Both the position numbers and the translations under genes were made by a program. A stretch of DNA of 22,527 bases from Nitrospinota bacterium. Lineage in GTDB: Bacteria > Nitrospinota_A > UBA7883 > JACRLM01. Numbering within the stretch: position 1 is the stretch's first letter; every line of letters starts with the position of its first letter. This document shows, in pieces, positions 7,036 through 14,567 of this stretch. The stretch covers positions 1 to 22,527 of the forward strand of contig JADGAO010000023.1 in the NCBI GenBank assembly GCA_015231995.1. The letters are read 5' to 3'. The notes under the pieces are model-generated. The model saw nothing but the letters and a program-made list of their open reading frames with translations. It did no database searches and was not told where the DNA came from.

Positions 7036-7960
7036 ACGCCCCGGCATACGCCGCCATCCGCAAGAGAGGCCTGTTAACTCTGTGAATGGCGGCGCTGGAA
7101 TGATTTCGGGCGATAACGACGTCAACACGCCGACCCAGCTTGCGGTCGCCCTGTTGCTGTCGGCGATCGCCCACGCTCTGTTTTTCGCGGGCCTGATAGC
7201 GTTTTCGTTGTGGAGCCCCAAACACAAAATCATAGTTCCCGGCTACAAGGTTGACCTTGTGACGTTGACGCCGTCCACCCCGGCCACTCTCCTTCCGCCC
7301 GGCCCCCCGGCGCAAGCGGTGGAGCCGGAACAACCCAAACCCGTAGAGCCGGAAAAGCCCAAGCCGTCCGAAGAGAAACCCGCGCCTGAGCCGATGGTGA
7401 AATCCGCCCCGCCCCCGGTCAAGAAAGCGAAAGCCGAGCCGGAGGCTAAAAACAAAAAAGCCGACGCTCCCAAAAAAATCATGGCAAAGAACGAAGACGC
7501 GCCGAAGAAGGAAAAGAAAAAGGAGGAGAGCGAGCCGGAGCCGAAGAAGACCAAAACCATTCCTCCAATCGAAACGGCCTCCATCCCGCCCGCGTCACGC
7601 GGGTCGGTTTCGCCCTCTACGGCCACGCCACGGCCGGCAGGCGGCGGGCTGGTCACCGAAGGGCTGGCGTTTCCGCACACCTGGTATCTGCAGATACTCG
7701 AGAGAAAGGCCAACGAAAACTGGATAACGCATGGGATAATAATCGCCGGAAACAAATCCGATCCGGTCGTGCGTTTCAACATTCTCAAAAACGGCAGGGT
7801 GGACGGCCTCGAGCTGGAAAAATCGTCGGGCAACGAGGCGTTGGACGAAAGCGCGTTGGCCGCGATCTCCAAGGCGTCGCCGTTCCCGCAACTGCCTGCC
7901 GATTACGGGTCGGACCATCTGACGGTGCATTTTACTTTCACTTATGAACAGCGTGACTGA
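7016..7960 (+). CDS. TolA/TonB-like energy transducer
   Basis: Up to 314 residues. A single N-terminal span (about 42-64) contains SAIAH, the SxxxH motif (Ser49, His53) that couples TonB/TolA to the motor. Next comes a Pro/Glu/Lys-rich linker (about 85-200) with PKPVEPEKPKP and many KK/EE runs, then a C-terminal TonB-type domain (about 220-314: PHTWYLQILERKANENW, VRFNILKNGRVDGLELEKS, HLTVHFTFTY). The location between tolR and tolB makes it the TolA of this operon. The Pro/Lys linker and C-domain look more like TonB than the long helical TolA of E. coli. The start is unsure: ATG 7016 has GGAG about ten bases upstream and overlaps tolR by 20 bases; GTG 7082 or ATG 7100 would trim the Arg-rich N-terminus and still keep the span. 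Confidence 0.88.
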   Translation: MRIKGSERPGIRRHPQERPVNSVNGGAGMISGDNDVNTPTQLAVALLLSAIAHALFFAGLIAFSLWSPKHKIIVPGYKVDLVTLTPSTPATLLPPGPPAQAVEPEQPKPVEPEKPKPSEEKPAPEPMVKSAPPPVKKAKAEPEAKNKKADAPKKIMAKNEDAPKKEKKKEESEPEPKKTKTIPPIETASIPPASRGSVSPSTATPRPAGGGLVTEGLAFPHTWYLQILERKANENWITHGIIIAGNKSDPVVRFNILKNGRVDGLELEKSSGNEALDESALAAISKASPFPQLPADYGSDHLTVHFTFTYEQRD

Positions 7961-7975
7961 AAAGGAGTCTTGAAG

Positions 7976-9310
7976 TTGCGAATATCTATATCGTTGAGGA
8001 TGGCGGCGCTGGCCGCATCGTTTTTCGCCGCAGTCGGCGCGGCTTACGCCAATGACAACGGCGTTTGGATCGGAACCACCGCATCCGGCTCCCGGCAGAT
8101 AGAAATAGCCGTCGCCGACATGGCCACCCCGGGCGACGATAAGGACGAACTGGGCAAAAAGACCGCAGGCATGATTAATTTCGACCTTAAATCCACCGGG
8201 TTTTTCAAACCTCAGGAGAACCGCGAATTCGTCAGGCAGGCCGTGGAAAAAGACCTTAGCGCCCCCGGCGGCGTGGCTTACGCCGAATGGAAGACGCTTG
8301 CCGCAAACTTTCTGGTCAAAGGCAATATGGGTTTCAACCCAGACGGTAGCATATTCATGGATACGCGGGTGTACGACCTTCAGGCGAAAAAAATCTATTT
8401 TTCCAAGATTTATTCCGCGCCAAAGCCGTTGTTCCGCCAGATGGTCCACCAGTTTTCCGACGACCTGCTCAACAGGCTCACCGGCGAAACGGGCGTCTCT
8501 CGCTCGAAGATAGTGTTTGTCTCCCGCCAGAACGGGAAAAAGGAGCTATTCACTATGGACTACGACGGGAACAACCCGACGCAGGTCACTTCGGACAGAT
8601 CGCTGGCCCTGTTCCCCAATTACCACCCCTTCAAGGACATGGCGCTTTTCACCACATACAGGTACAGGAACCCCGACCTGTACGCCATAGACATCAACAC
8701 AGGCGCGCGATATCCTGTCTCCCGCAAAGTGGGGGCCAACATGACCGGCAAATGGTCGCCCGACGGCCAAAAGATCGCCTTCGCGTTGACGCATGCCGGA
8801 AGCTCGGACATATACATATGCGACGCCGACGGCAAGAATACCATCCAGCTGACCTCATGGCCTTCGATCGAGACGTCGCCCGCGTTTTCTCCCGACGGAA
8901 AACACATCGCCTATACGTCCGACCGCACCGGAATGCCGCAGATATATGTGATGAGCGTGGACGGGAAGGATAACAAGCGCGCTACATGGACAGGCTCGTA
9001 TAACGACACCGCCGCATGGTCGCCGAAGGGGGATTACATCGCGTACGCTTCCATGACCGGGAGCAACTTCAATATCGCGCTCGTCAACGTCAACGAGTCC
9101 AGAGACGTGCGCCAGTTGACGTCCGGGTCCGGGTCGGAGGAGACCCCCACCTGGTCGCCGAACGGGCGCAACATCGCCTATTCCGGGAACAGCGGCGGGG
9201 TAAAGCAGATTTTTATCATGAACGCGGACGGGACGAATCAGACACAGATCACGAACCTGCCCGGCGGCGGTTATTCCCCGTCATGGGGGCCTGCGCCGAC
9301 GGCCAAGTAA
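7976..9310 (+). CDS. TolB, periplasmic beta-propeller of Tol-Pal
   Basis: About 444 residues. A signal peptide ends near AYA-ND (about residue 24). The N-terminal domain, about 25-165, begins with IEIAVADM and has the typical KTLAANFLVKGNM. A six-bladed propeller follows, with PD40 repeats such as KWSPDGQKIAF, AFSPDGKHIAYTSDR, AWSPKGDYIAYAS and TWSPNGRNIAYSG. TolB binds Pal and TolA at the outer membrane. Only TTG starts fit: 7970 or 7976. AGGAG at 7963-7967 is two bases from the first, too close, but eight from the second, so 7976 is preferred. A TTG start may limit TolB output. It follows the transducer gene by 15 bases, in the same operon. Confidence 0.95.
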   Translation: MRISISLRMAALAASFFAAVGAAYANDNGVWIGTTASGSRQIEIAVADMATPGDDKDELGKKTAGMINFDLKSTGFFKPQENREFVRQAVEKDLSAPGGVAYAEWKTLAANFLVKGNMGFNPDGSIFMDTRVYDLQAKKIYFSKIYSAPKPLFRQMVHQFSDDLLNRLTGETGVSRSKIVFVSRQNGKKELFTMDYDGNNPTQVTSDRSLALFPNYHPFKDMALFTTYRYRNPDLYAIDINTGARYPVSRKVGANMTGKWSPDGQKIAFALTHAGSSDIYICDADGKNTIQLTSWPSIETSPAFSPDGKHIAYTSDRTGMPQIYVMSVDGKDNKRATWTGSYNDTAAWSPKGDYIAYASMTGSNFNIALVNVNESRDVRQLTSGSGSEETPTWSPNGRNIAYSGNSGGVKQIFIMNADGTNQTQITNLPGGGYSPSWGPAPTAK

Positions 9311-9405
9311 GCGAAGAGGGAGCCGGATACCTCCAAAACTTATCGTTTCGCTCCATTCGTTGACTGTTAATGAGCTACAACGTTAAAAAAAATACGGCGT
9401 CGCCC

Positions 9406-9434
9406 TTGAAAAGGCGCGGGTGGTCTGTTACATT
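9406..9434 (+). promoter_or_regulatory. Likely promoter of pal
   Basis: TTGAAA (9406-9411), a 17-base spacer, then TACATT (9429-9434), predicting a start near 9441 and a leader of roughly 77 bases before the pal ATG. The 207-base tolB-pal gap contains no gene. Pal is usually made in excess of other Tol proteins, which would fit a separate promoter. Confidence 0.5.
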
Positions 9435-9517
9435 TCTAAACTGAATGAATTAAATAGATGAGATAGATGGTGATAGTAACCGTCTATCCAATAACCAACT
9501 TGCTGGGAGATATGATA

Positions 9518-10087
9518 ATGCGTAAAAACAGCCTTTGGCTTCCCGTGGTAACGGTTTTAGCGGTGGCGTCCTTGATGACACTGGGAGCGTGCTCTACGAA
9601 GAGTAAAGAGACGTTGCCGGCCACTGGCGAAAAAACGGACGGCGGGGCTTCCGGCGGGGCCGGCGGCGCGGGGTCTTCTTCCCAGGCCGGAGGGGCTGTG
9701 ACGGCCGAAGAGCGGACTCAACAGGGGCAGAGGGACGCAAGCTACACGGAAGAATCCCAGCTTAAAGACGTCTACTTCGACTTCGACAAGTCCGACATCA
9801 GGACCGACGCGCGCGACCTTTTGAAAGCCAACGCGGACTGGATCAAAGCGCATCCCGCCGCCAAAGTGCAGATTGAAGGGCATTGCGACGAACGCGGCAC
9901 CAACGAGTACAACCTCGCCCTCGGCGAGCGCAGGGCCAACGCGGTAAAAAAATACATCGTCTCGCTTGGCGTGGAGGCCGACAGGCTCTACACGATAAGC
10001 TACGGCGAGGAATTGCCGATTGATCCGGGCCACACCGAAGACGCCTGGACCAAGAACAGGCGGGCGCATTTCCTCGTGACGAAGTGA
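9518..10087 (+). CDS. Pal, peptidoglycan-associated lipoprotein
   Basis: 189 residues from ATG 9518, chosen because the lipoprotein signal follows at once (hydrophobic 8-22, lipobox LGAC, Cys25) and GGGAGA sits about nine bases upstream. The residue after Cys is Ser, consistent with outer-membrane sorting. A Gly/Ser-rich flexible linker (about 40-62) leads to an OmpA-like domain (about 85-189): VYFDFDKSDIRTDAR, IEGHCDERGTNEYNLALGE and the Asp124 and Arg138/139 region that binds diaminopimelate in peptidoglycan. It ties the outer membrane to the wall and binds TolB. Followed by a strong terminator. Confidence 0.96.
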   Translation: MRKNSLWLPVVTVLAVASLMTLGACSTKSKETLPATGEKTDGGASGGAGGAGSSSQAGGAVTAEERTQQGQRDASYTEESQLKDVYFDFDKSDIRTDARDLLKANADWIKAHPAAKVQIEGHCDERGTNEYNLALGERRANAVKKYIVSLGVEADRLYTISYGEELPIDPGHTEDAWTKNRRAHFLVTK

Positions 10088-10127
10088 GGTTTGGAGAGGA
10101 AAGCCCGCAAGGAAACAACCCAAAACA

Positions 10128-10156
10128 GGGGGTGGCGGCAACGCCATCCCCTTTTT
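10128..10156 (+). terminator. Intrinsic terminator between pal and cpoB
   Basis: A GGGGTGGCG arm (10129-10137), GCAA loop and CGCCATCCCC arm (10142-10151), followed directly by TTTTT. A stable hairpin plus U-tract. It ends about 25 bases before the cpoB ATG, too close for a normal promoter after it, so cpoB and ppiD probably depend on read-through. Confidence 0.8.
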
Positions 10157-10180
10157 AAGCTTTCGTAAAACCACGCCGGA

Positions 10181-11155
10181 ATGAATTACACCAAACTTGC
10201 AATCGGAAGGCTTACAGCCCTTGCTGTGGTTCTGCTCATCCCGTCAGCCTGCGAAACCGTCAGTAAAAAAGAGTGGGCCATAACCCAGAATCAGGTGACA
10301 AGGATAGACGAGCGGGTTGCGACGATCGGCAAGACCCTGTCGCTCCAGGCGGACCTTGCCGCCAACATCGAGCAGTTGCGTAGCTCCGTTTCGGTCATGA
10401 CCGGGCAGATAGAGGAGTTCAACGCAAGAACCCAGATGTTCTCCGAAAGGCTCGCCAAACAGGAAAAAAATCTCAACGAAACCTTGGCGGCCAACCGCAA
10501 CGATATAATAGAAAGCTACTCCGGCCTCGCGCAGGAAACGAGGGAGTTCAGGAAAGAAATACAGGCCATGTCGCTGGAGGCTCGCGGTTCGGCTCGGGCG
10601 ATAGACGTAAGAATCGCCTCAGTGGAAGCCCGGCTCGCCGTCATGGACGAAGCCATACATAACCAGCCTTCCAAGAAGACGGGCAAAGCCCGGGAGAAAG
10701 AAAAAACCGTCGCCGAGCCGATCCGCCCTGAGGCTACTCCTGTTGCGCAACCGGATCAAAAAAGCGAATGGGGCCTTTACGAGAACTCATACACCAGCTT
10801 TATCCGGGGCGATTACGAGACTGCGGCGCGGGGTTTTCTGGAGCATCTCGGCCTCTACCCGGATTCGTCGTTGTCCGACGATGCGCTCTTCTGGCTTGGC
10901 GAATCGTTTCTGGGCATGAACAACAACCTCAAGGCCGTCGAGGCTTTCGGGGCGGTGTGGGACAGGTTTCCTTCCAGCGTAAAGGCGGGGCCGGCCCTGC
11001 TCCAGATGGCCGAGTCGCTAATCCGGCTTGGCAGGATGGACGAGGCTGTGTTAAAACTCAAGGTTATTGTGGAGAAGCTTCCCGGTTCGCCGGAGGCTGA
11101 AAAGGCGTCCAGGATGATTTCGGCACTGGCGCCGGGAACTCCCGAGCGGCGATAA
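10181..11155 (+). CDS. CpoB/YbgF-like coiled-coil and TPR protein
   Basis: 324 residues. A hydrophobic signal (about 8-20) ends at IPSAC, an imperfect lipobox (Cys24), so it is either a lipoprotein or cleaved by signal peptidase I. Residues about 30-160 are a long heptad-rich coiled coil (TRIDERVATIGKTLS, MTGQIEEFNARTQ), then a charged linker and TPR repeats at about 198-312 (LYENSYTSFIRGDYETAARGF, DALFWLGESFLGM, LLQMAESLIRLGRMDEAV). This is the CpoB arrangement. In E. coli CpoB links Tol-Pal to PBP1B-driven wall synthesis, and its place after pal supports the same role. The coiled coil is longer than in E. coli CpoB. The ribosome site is weak. Confidence 0.9.
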   Translation: MNYTKLAIGRLTALAVVLLIPSACETVSKKEWAITQNQVTRIDERVATIGKTLSLQADLAANIEQLRSSVSVMTGQIEEFNARTQMFSERLAKQEKNLNETLAANRNDIIESYSGLAQETREFRKEIQAMSLEARGSARAIDVRIASVEARLAVMDEAIHNQPSKKTGKAREKEKTVAEPIRPEATPVAQPDQKSEWGLYENSYTSFIRGDYETAARGFLEHLGLYPDSSLSDDALFWLGESFLGMNNNLKAVEAFGAVWDRFPSSVKAGPALLQMAESLIRLGRMDEAVLKLKVIVEKLPGSPEAEKASRMISALAPGTPERR

Positions 11156-11187
11156 ACGACTTTAAATTTTCCATCGGGTATTGATAA

Positions 11188-13098
11188 ATGTCGGCTGTTT
11201 TAGGTCAAGGCGTAAAAAAGTGGGTTTTGCAGTTCCTCATATGGCTGGTGGCGATTACTTTCGTCGGATCCGCCTTCATGGTATGGGGTATGAAAGAGAG
11301 CCAGCAAGAGGAGACCGTCGCCTCCATCGGCGAAGAGGTCATAACCCGTCGGCAGTTCGCGCAGGAGCGTAAGCAGATAGAAGAGAACCTCCGCAAACAG
11401 CTCGGCGGACAGGTTGACGCCGCAACGCTCCAGTCGCTCAACACCCCGATGATGGCCATCAACTCCATCATCGCAAGGAACCTGCAGGCCAACGCCGCCA
11501 GGGAAGCCGGCCTTGCGGTCTCCAAAGAAGAGGTTAAGGACGCCATCATGGGCATGAAGGATTTCCAGGTGAACGGCGCCTTCGACGGCAACCGTTACCT
11601 CGACCTGCTCAAAAAGAACGGCATCACCCCAGCCTCTTTCGAAGAGGGCCTGCAAAGCGACATCCTGCAACAGAAGATGGTCGCGTTGGTGGAGAGGGTG
11701 GCGCTCATGCCCGATATCGAGGCGCGCAACTACTATCTGTTCGAAAACCAGCCGGTCGCCGTGGATTACGTCAAGCTCAACTCCGTCGATTTCGAGAAGA
11801 ACGTGACGGTTTCGGACGACGACCTTAAAAAATGGTTCGAAGGTAGAAAAGGCGACTTCCGCGAGCCTGAGAGCCGCGTTTTCAGGCTTCTCCTGCTGAC
11901 CCCGCAGGCGCTCGAACAAAAAGTCACACTCACCGACGCTGAGATATCCGAGTATTATTCCGGCCATTCCGCCGAGTTCGGGGAAAAAGACGAGATACAC
12001 GCCCGCCATATCCTTGTGTCGCTTCCGCTTAACTCAAGCCAGCAGGAGATAGCCGCCGCTGGCGAGAAAATAAAGAAAGCCGCCGAGCGGATCAAGGCTG
12101 GCGAGGATTTCGGCAAAGTCGCGCAGGAGATGTCCGGCGACACAGCTTCGGCCAAAAACGGCGGAGACCTGGGGACTTTCAAACGCGGGACTATGGCTCC
12201 AGAATTCGACAAAGCCGTCTTCGGGCTGATGGAGGGTGAAATTTCCCAGCCGTTCAGCACCCAGTTCGGCCTTCACATCGCGCAGGTCATTTCGAAAAAA
12301 CCGGGCAGGGTCCCGCCGCTCGACGAGGTCAAGCAGAAGGTGGAAGCCTCCGCCCGCCGCGACAAGGCCAAAAAAGAGGCTTACGCCTTGATGCAGTCCG
12401 TCGCGTCGTCCGTCAAACCGGAGGCTTTCGCCGCCGTCACCGACGCTCACCCGGAGATAAAAATAAACACGTACACTGCGGCGAAGAACGTCACGCTCGC
12501 TAATTTGGGAGATTCCAAAAAAGTAACCGACCTGGTTTTCGGCCTTAACGAGAGAACCGTTTCAGGGTTGATTGACCTTCCAGAAGGATACGCGCTGGCT
12601 ATCGTGGACAACGTCCGTCCCCCGATAACCCCGCTTTTCGAGACTATAAAACAGAAAGTGGAGACTGCGTACAAAGCCGAAAAAGCCGCAAAACTGGCCG
12701 AAGAGGAATCTCTGCGGATGGAAAAAACCGCAAAGGCCGGAAAACCCCTCGGCCTGGTCGCCAAGGAATCAGGTTACGCCGTGACCAGAACGCCTCCGTT
12801 CAGCAGATCGAACATGGCCTCCGCCCGCCAATCGGGAGTGGAAGGGATGACGACGGAAGCGTTCACGCTTTCGGAAGGCGAGGTCCGCGGCGCTCCGGCG
12901 CAGAATGGGTTTGTGATTATGGCCCTTGCCGAGAAACCGCCGGTGGACGAAAAGGCGATGTCCGAAAAAATGCCGGAGTTTTCCAGGAAACTGTTGAGGG
13001 AAAAAAGGGCGCGCGTATTCTCCGAGTTCCTCACCAACCTGCGTAAGAAGGCGGAGGAAAAAGGGCAGGTGAAAATCATCGCCAGCATGAACAAGTAG
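11188..13098 (+). CDS. PpiD-like membrane-anchored peptidyl-prolyl isomerase/chaperone
   Basis: 636 residues, the usual PpiD length. One N-terminal span (about 13-33, after a short basic cytoplasmic tail) anchors a large periplasmic part. Residues about 38-210 are the SurA/PpiD-type chaperone region, and 268-370 form a parvulin domain: EIHARHILVSLP, NGGDLGTFKRGTMAPEFDKAVFG and EGEISQPFSTQFGLHIAQVI. A second C-terminal helical domain follows. PpiD assists proteins leaving the Sec translocon. The parvulin motif looks intact, whereas E. coli PpiD has lost activity, so isomerase function is possible. It starts 32 bases after cpoB on the same strand and ends at a strong terminator. Usually ppiD is not in the tol operon. 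Confidence 0.93.
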   Translation: MSAVLGQGVKKWVLQFLIWLVAITFVGSAFMVWGMKESQQEETVASIGEEVITRRQFAQERKQIEENLRKQLGGQVDAATLQSLNTPMMAINSIIARNLQANAAREAGLAVSKEEVKDAIMGMKDFQVNGAFDGNRYLDLLKKNGITPASFEEGLQSDILQQKMVALVERVALMPDIEARNYYLFENQPVAVDYVKLNSVDFEKNVTVSDDDLKKWFEGRKGDFREPESRVFRLLLLTPQALEQKVTLTDAEISEYYSGHSAEFGEKDEIHARHILVSLPLNSSQQEIAAAGEKIKKAAERIKAGEDFGKVAQEMSGDTASAKNGGDLGTFKRGTMAPEFDKAVFGLMEGEISQPFSTQFGLHIAQVISKKPGRVPPLDEVKQKVEASARRDKAKKEAYALMQSVASSVKPEAFAAVTDAHPEIKINTYTAAKNVTLANLGDSKKVTDLVFGLNERTVSGLIDLPEGYALAIVDNVRPPITPLFETIKQKVETAYKAEKAAKLAEEESLRMEKTAKAGKPLGLVAKESGYAVTRTPPFSRSNMASARQSGVEGMTTEAFTLSEGEVRGAPAQNGFVIMALAEKPPVDEKAMSEKMPEFSRKLLREKRARVFSEFLTNLRKKAEEKGQVKIIASMNK

Positions 13099-13117
13099 CA
13101 AGCAGAGGATTCACGCT

Positions 13118-13150
13118 CGGCGGGGTGTTCTTCACCCCGCCGTTTTTTTT
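13118..13150 (+). terminator. Intrinsic terminator after ppiD
   Basis: A perfect 10-bp stem (CGGCGGGGTG, 13118-13127, with CACCCCGCCG, 13133-13142), TTCTT loop and eight Ts. It closes the tol-ppiD unit. The same stem and loop recurs in noncoding repeats here (about 274-291, 13412-13430), so the terminator may be made from a repeat. Confidence 0.88.
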
Positions 13151-13682
13151 GTGGAGGGGGGGCGTCCTTCCTATCGCTTACCCGTCGTCGCCTCTGACTG
13201 TGCCCAAATGGTAAAACGTAGCGACAAATGCCGTTCGAGGCGTTCTTCACCCCGAACACCTTGTCGCTTTATTGTAATTCTGAGGCCCTTCGACGGACTC
13301 AGGGTAAACTCCGCGTAGCGAAGTGAAGAATCCATCGGAAAGAATATTCTGTTCTACTTTGATCCTTTGGTCGCAGGGACTCCCTCAGCAAAAGGAGGCG
13401 CCTTTTGATGCTCGGCGGGGTGTTCTTCGCCCCGGCCCCCCGCCGTCTTTGTTTATCAAGTGTCTTATAGATAGGAGTCCTAGGTCGAAGAGCGCCTCGG
13501 ACAGCAACTAGGGTGTTTTGCAAAACCCTCATTAACAATAGGATGCGGTTGCTTTTTTCGATGTGAAAAAAATTGTTGTTTCCCTGAGAGGCAAGATGTA
13601 TCATTGCATTATATTCGGTGGTGGTTGCATTCCATTTCTTTACGAACAGCCTTGATGCTAGGCTATTTTTCGTGGGATTGTT
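13151..13682. other. Gene-free region with several hairpin repeats
   Basis: No gene is supported. It holds a GTTCTTCACCCC hairpin fragment (13237-13248), an inverted-orientation GTCATTCTGA repeat (13272-13388), a CAAAAGG/CCTTTTG stem (13389-13407), another GGCGGGGTGTTCTTCGCCCC copy (13412-13430), a GTCCTAGG...CCTCGGAC hairpin (13477-13502) like 22435-22459, and a GTTTTGCAAAAC palindrome (13515-13526). The last ~120 bases are AT-richer and probably contain the promoter of the HDOD gene (TATTTT near 13660, no clear -35). Confidence 0.65.
13272..13388. repeat. Dispersed GTCATTCTGA-type repeat, inverted orientation
   Basis: Reads from ATTCTGAGGCCC through GGTAAACTCCGCG, GAAGAATCCATCGG, AAGAATATTCTG and TTTGATCCTTTGG to a CCCTCAGC end. 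It matches 17789-17928 in the same orientation and the 2965, 18396 and 18531 copies in reverse. Divergence in the right end suggests decay. Confidence 0.75.
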
Positions 13683-14567
13683 GTGCCTGAAGCAAGTCTC
13701 GACAAGGAAAAACGGCGAATCCTTATCCAGCGTATCCAGGAATTGCCCACCCTTCCGTCTACAATCAGTAAAATCATAGAGCTTGTCGAGAGCAAATCCT
13801 CCACATCCGAAGACCTGGCCCGCGTCATCTCCAAAGATCAATCCATAAGCTCGCTGATTATAAAGCTTGTTAATTCAGCATTTTATGGTCACATGCGCCA
13901 GATTTCCTCCATTTCCCACGCCATTGTCATATTGGGTTACACGACAGTCCGCACCATGGCGTTGGGCGTTTCGATTTTCAACGCATCTCCGGGTAAAAAG
14001 GCGGCGGCGTTTGACAGAGGCAAATTCTGGATTCACTCGATCGGCGTAGCCACCATCACCCGAAGGATCGCCACCCACACACCGGCGCGAGACGGATTGG
14101 ACATGGAATCCGTATTTCTTTCCGGCCTTCTTCACGACATTGGGAAGGTTATTTTCGATCACTATTTCAATAAAGAATACGAGGAAATAGCCCGTTCGGC
14201 GGCTCAAAAACACGAGTGGATTGGAGACTCCGAGTCCAGCTTTTTCGGGATCAACCATTCCGAGGCCGGTTATTATCTCGCCCAGAAATGGCAATTCCCC
14301 TCAACCGTCATTTCCGCGATAAAACACCATCACAATCCCGAGTTATGCGAGGGAGAGGCGGAGCGGGCGATGGCTTGCATGGTGAATCTGGCCGATTACC
14401 TTTGCAGGAAAGCCTCGATAGGTTCTGGCGGAGATAACGAGCAGAGGCCTTTGGACGAACAGGCTCTCTCATTCCTTGGCATTTCCCACGCCGCCCTTTT
14501 GGAAATAGCCCAGGAGGTCGAAGGCGACCGCGAGATGATCGAATCGCTGACATTGGACAGAAAATGA
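13683..14567 (+). CDS. HDOD-domain signalling protein
   Basis: 294 residues from GTG 13683 (GTGGGA about seven bases upstream). The HDOD fold spans about 14-215: ELPTLPSTISKIIELV, ISKDQSISSLIIKLVNSAFYG and ISHAIVILGYTTVRTMALG. It keeps metal-binding-like residues often lost in HDOD proteins: HDIGK (151-155), NHSEAGYYLAQKW (from 191) and IKHHHNPE (213-220). HDOD proteins act in regulatory networks linked to two-component systems; hydrolase activity is rarely shown. Its stop overlaps the kinase start (ATGA), and the kinase is followed without a gap by a response regulator. The three are almost certainly one operon and probably one pathway. No signal or membrane span, so cytoplasmic. Confidence 0.92.
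   Translation: MPEASLDKEKRRILIQRIQELPTLPSTISKIIELVESKSSTSEDLARVISKDQSISSLIIKLVNSAFYGHMRQISSISHAIVILGYTTVRTMALGVSIFNASPGKKAAAFDRGKFWIHSIGVATITRRIATHTPARDGLDMESVFLSGLLHDIGKVIFDHYFNKEYEEIARSAAQKHEWIGDSESSFFGINHSEAGYYLAQKWQFPSTVISAIKHHHNPELCEGEAERAMACMVNLADYLCRKASIGSGGDNEQRPLDEQALSFLGISHAALLEIAQEVEGDREMIESLTLDRK

Noticed and set aside
7595..8449. A 284-codon minus-strand open frame
   Set aside because: Spans the tolA/tolB junction on the opposite strand; a shadow caused by GC-rich codon usage.
13600..13682. A sigma54 promoter before the HDOD gene
   Set aside because: A GGTGGTTGCA stretch (13620-13629) hints at one, but GG and GC are not at the required -24/-12 spacing.
13299..13841. A 180-codon minus-strand open frame before the HDOD gene
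   Set aside because: It crosses the HDOD start and the repeats; no signal peptide, motif or ribosome site.
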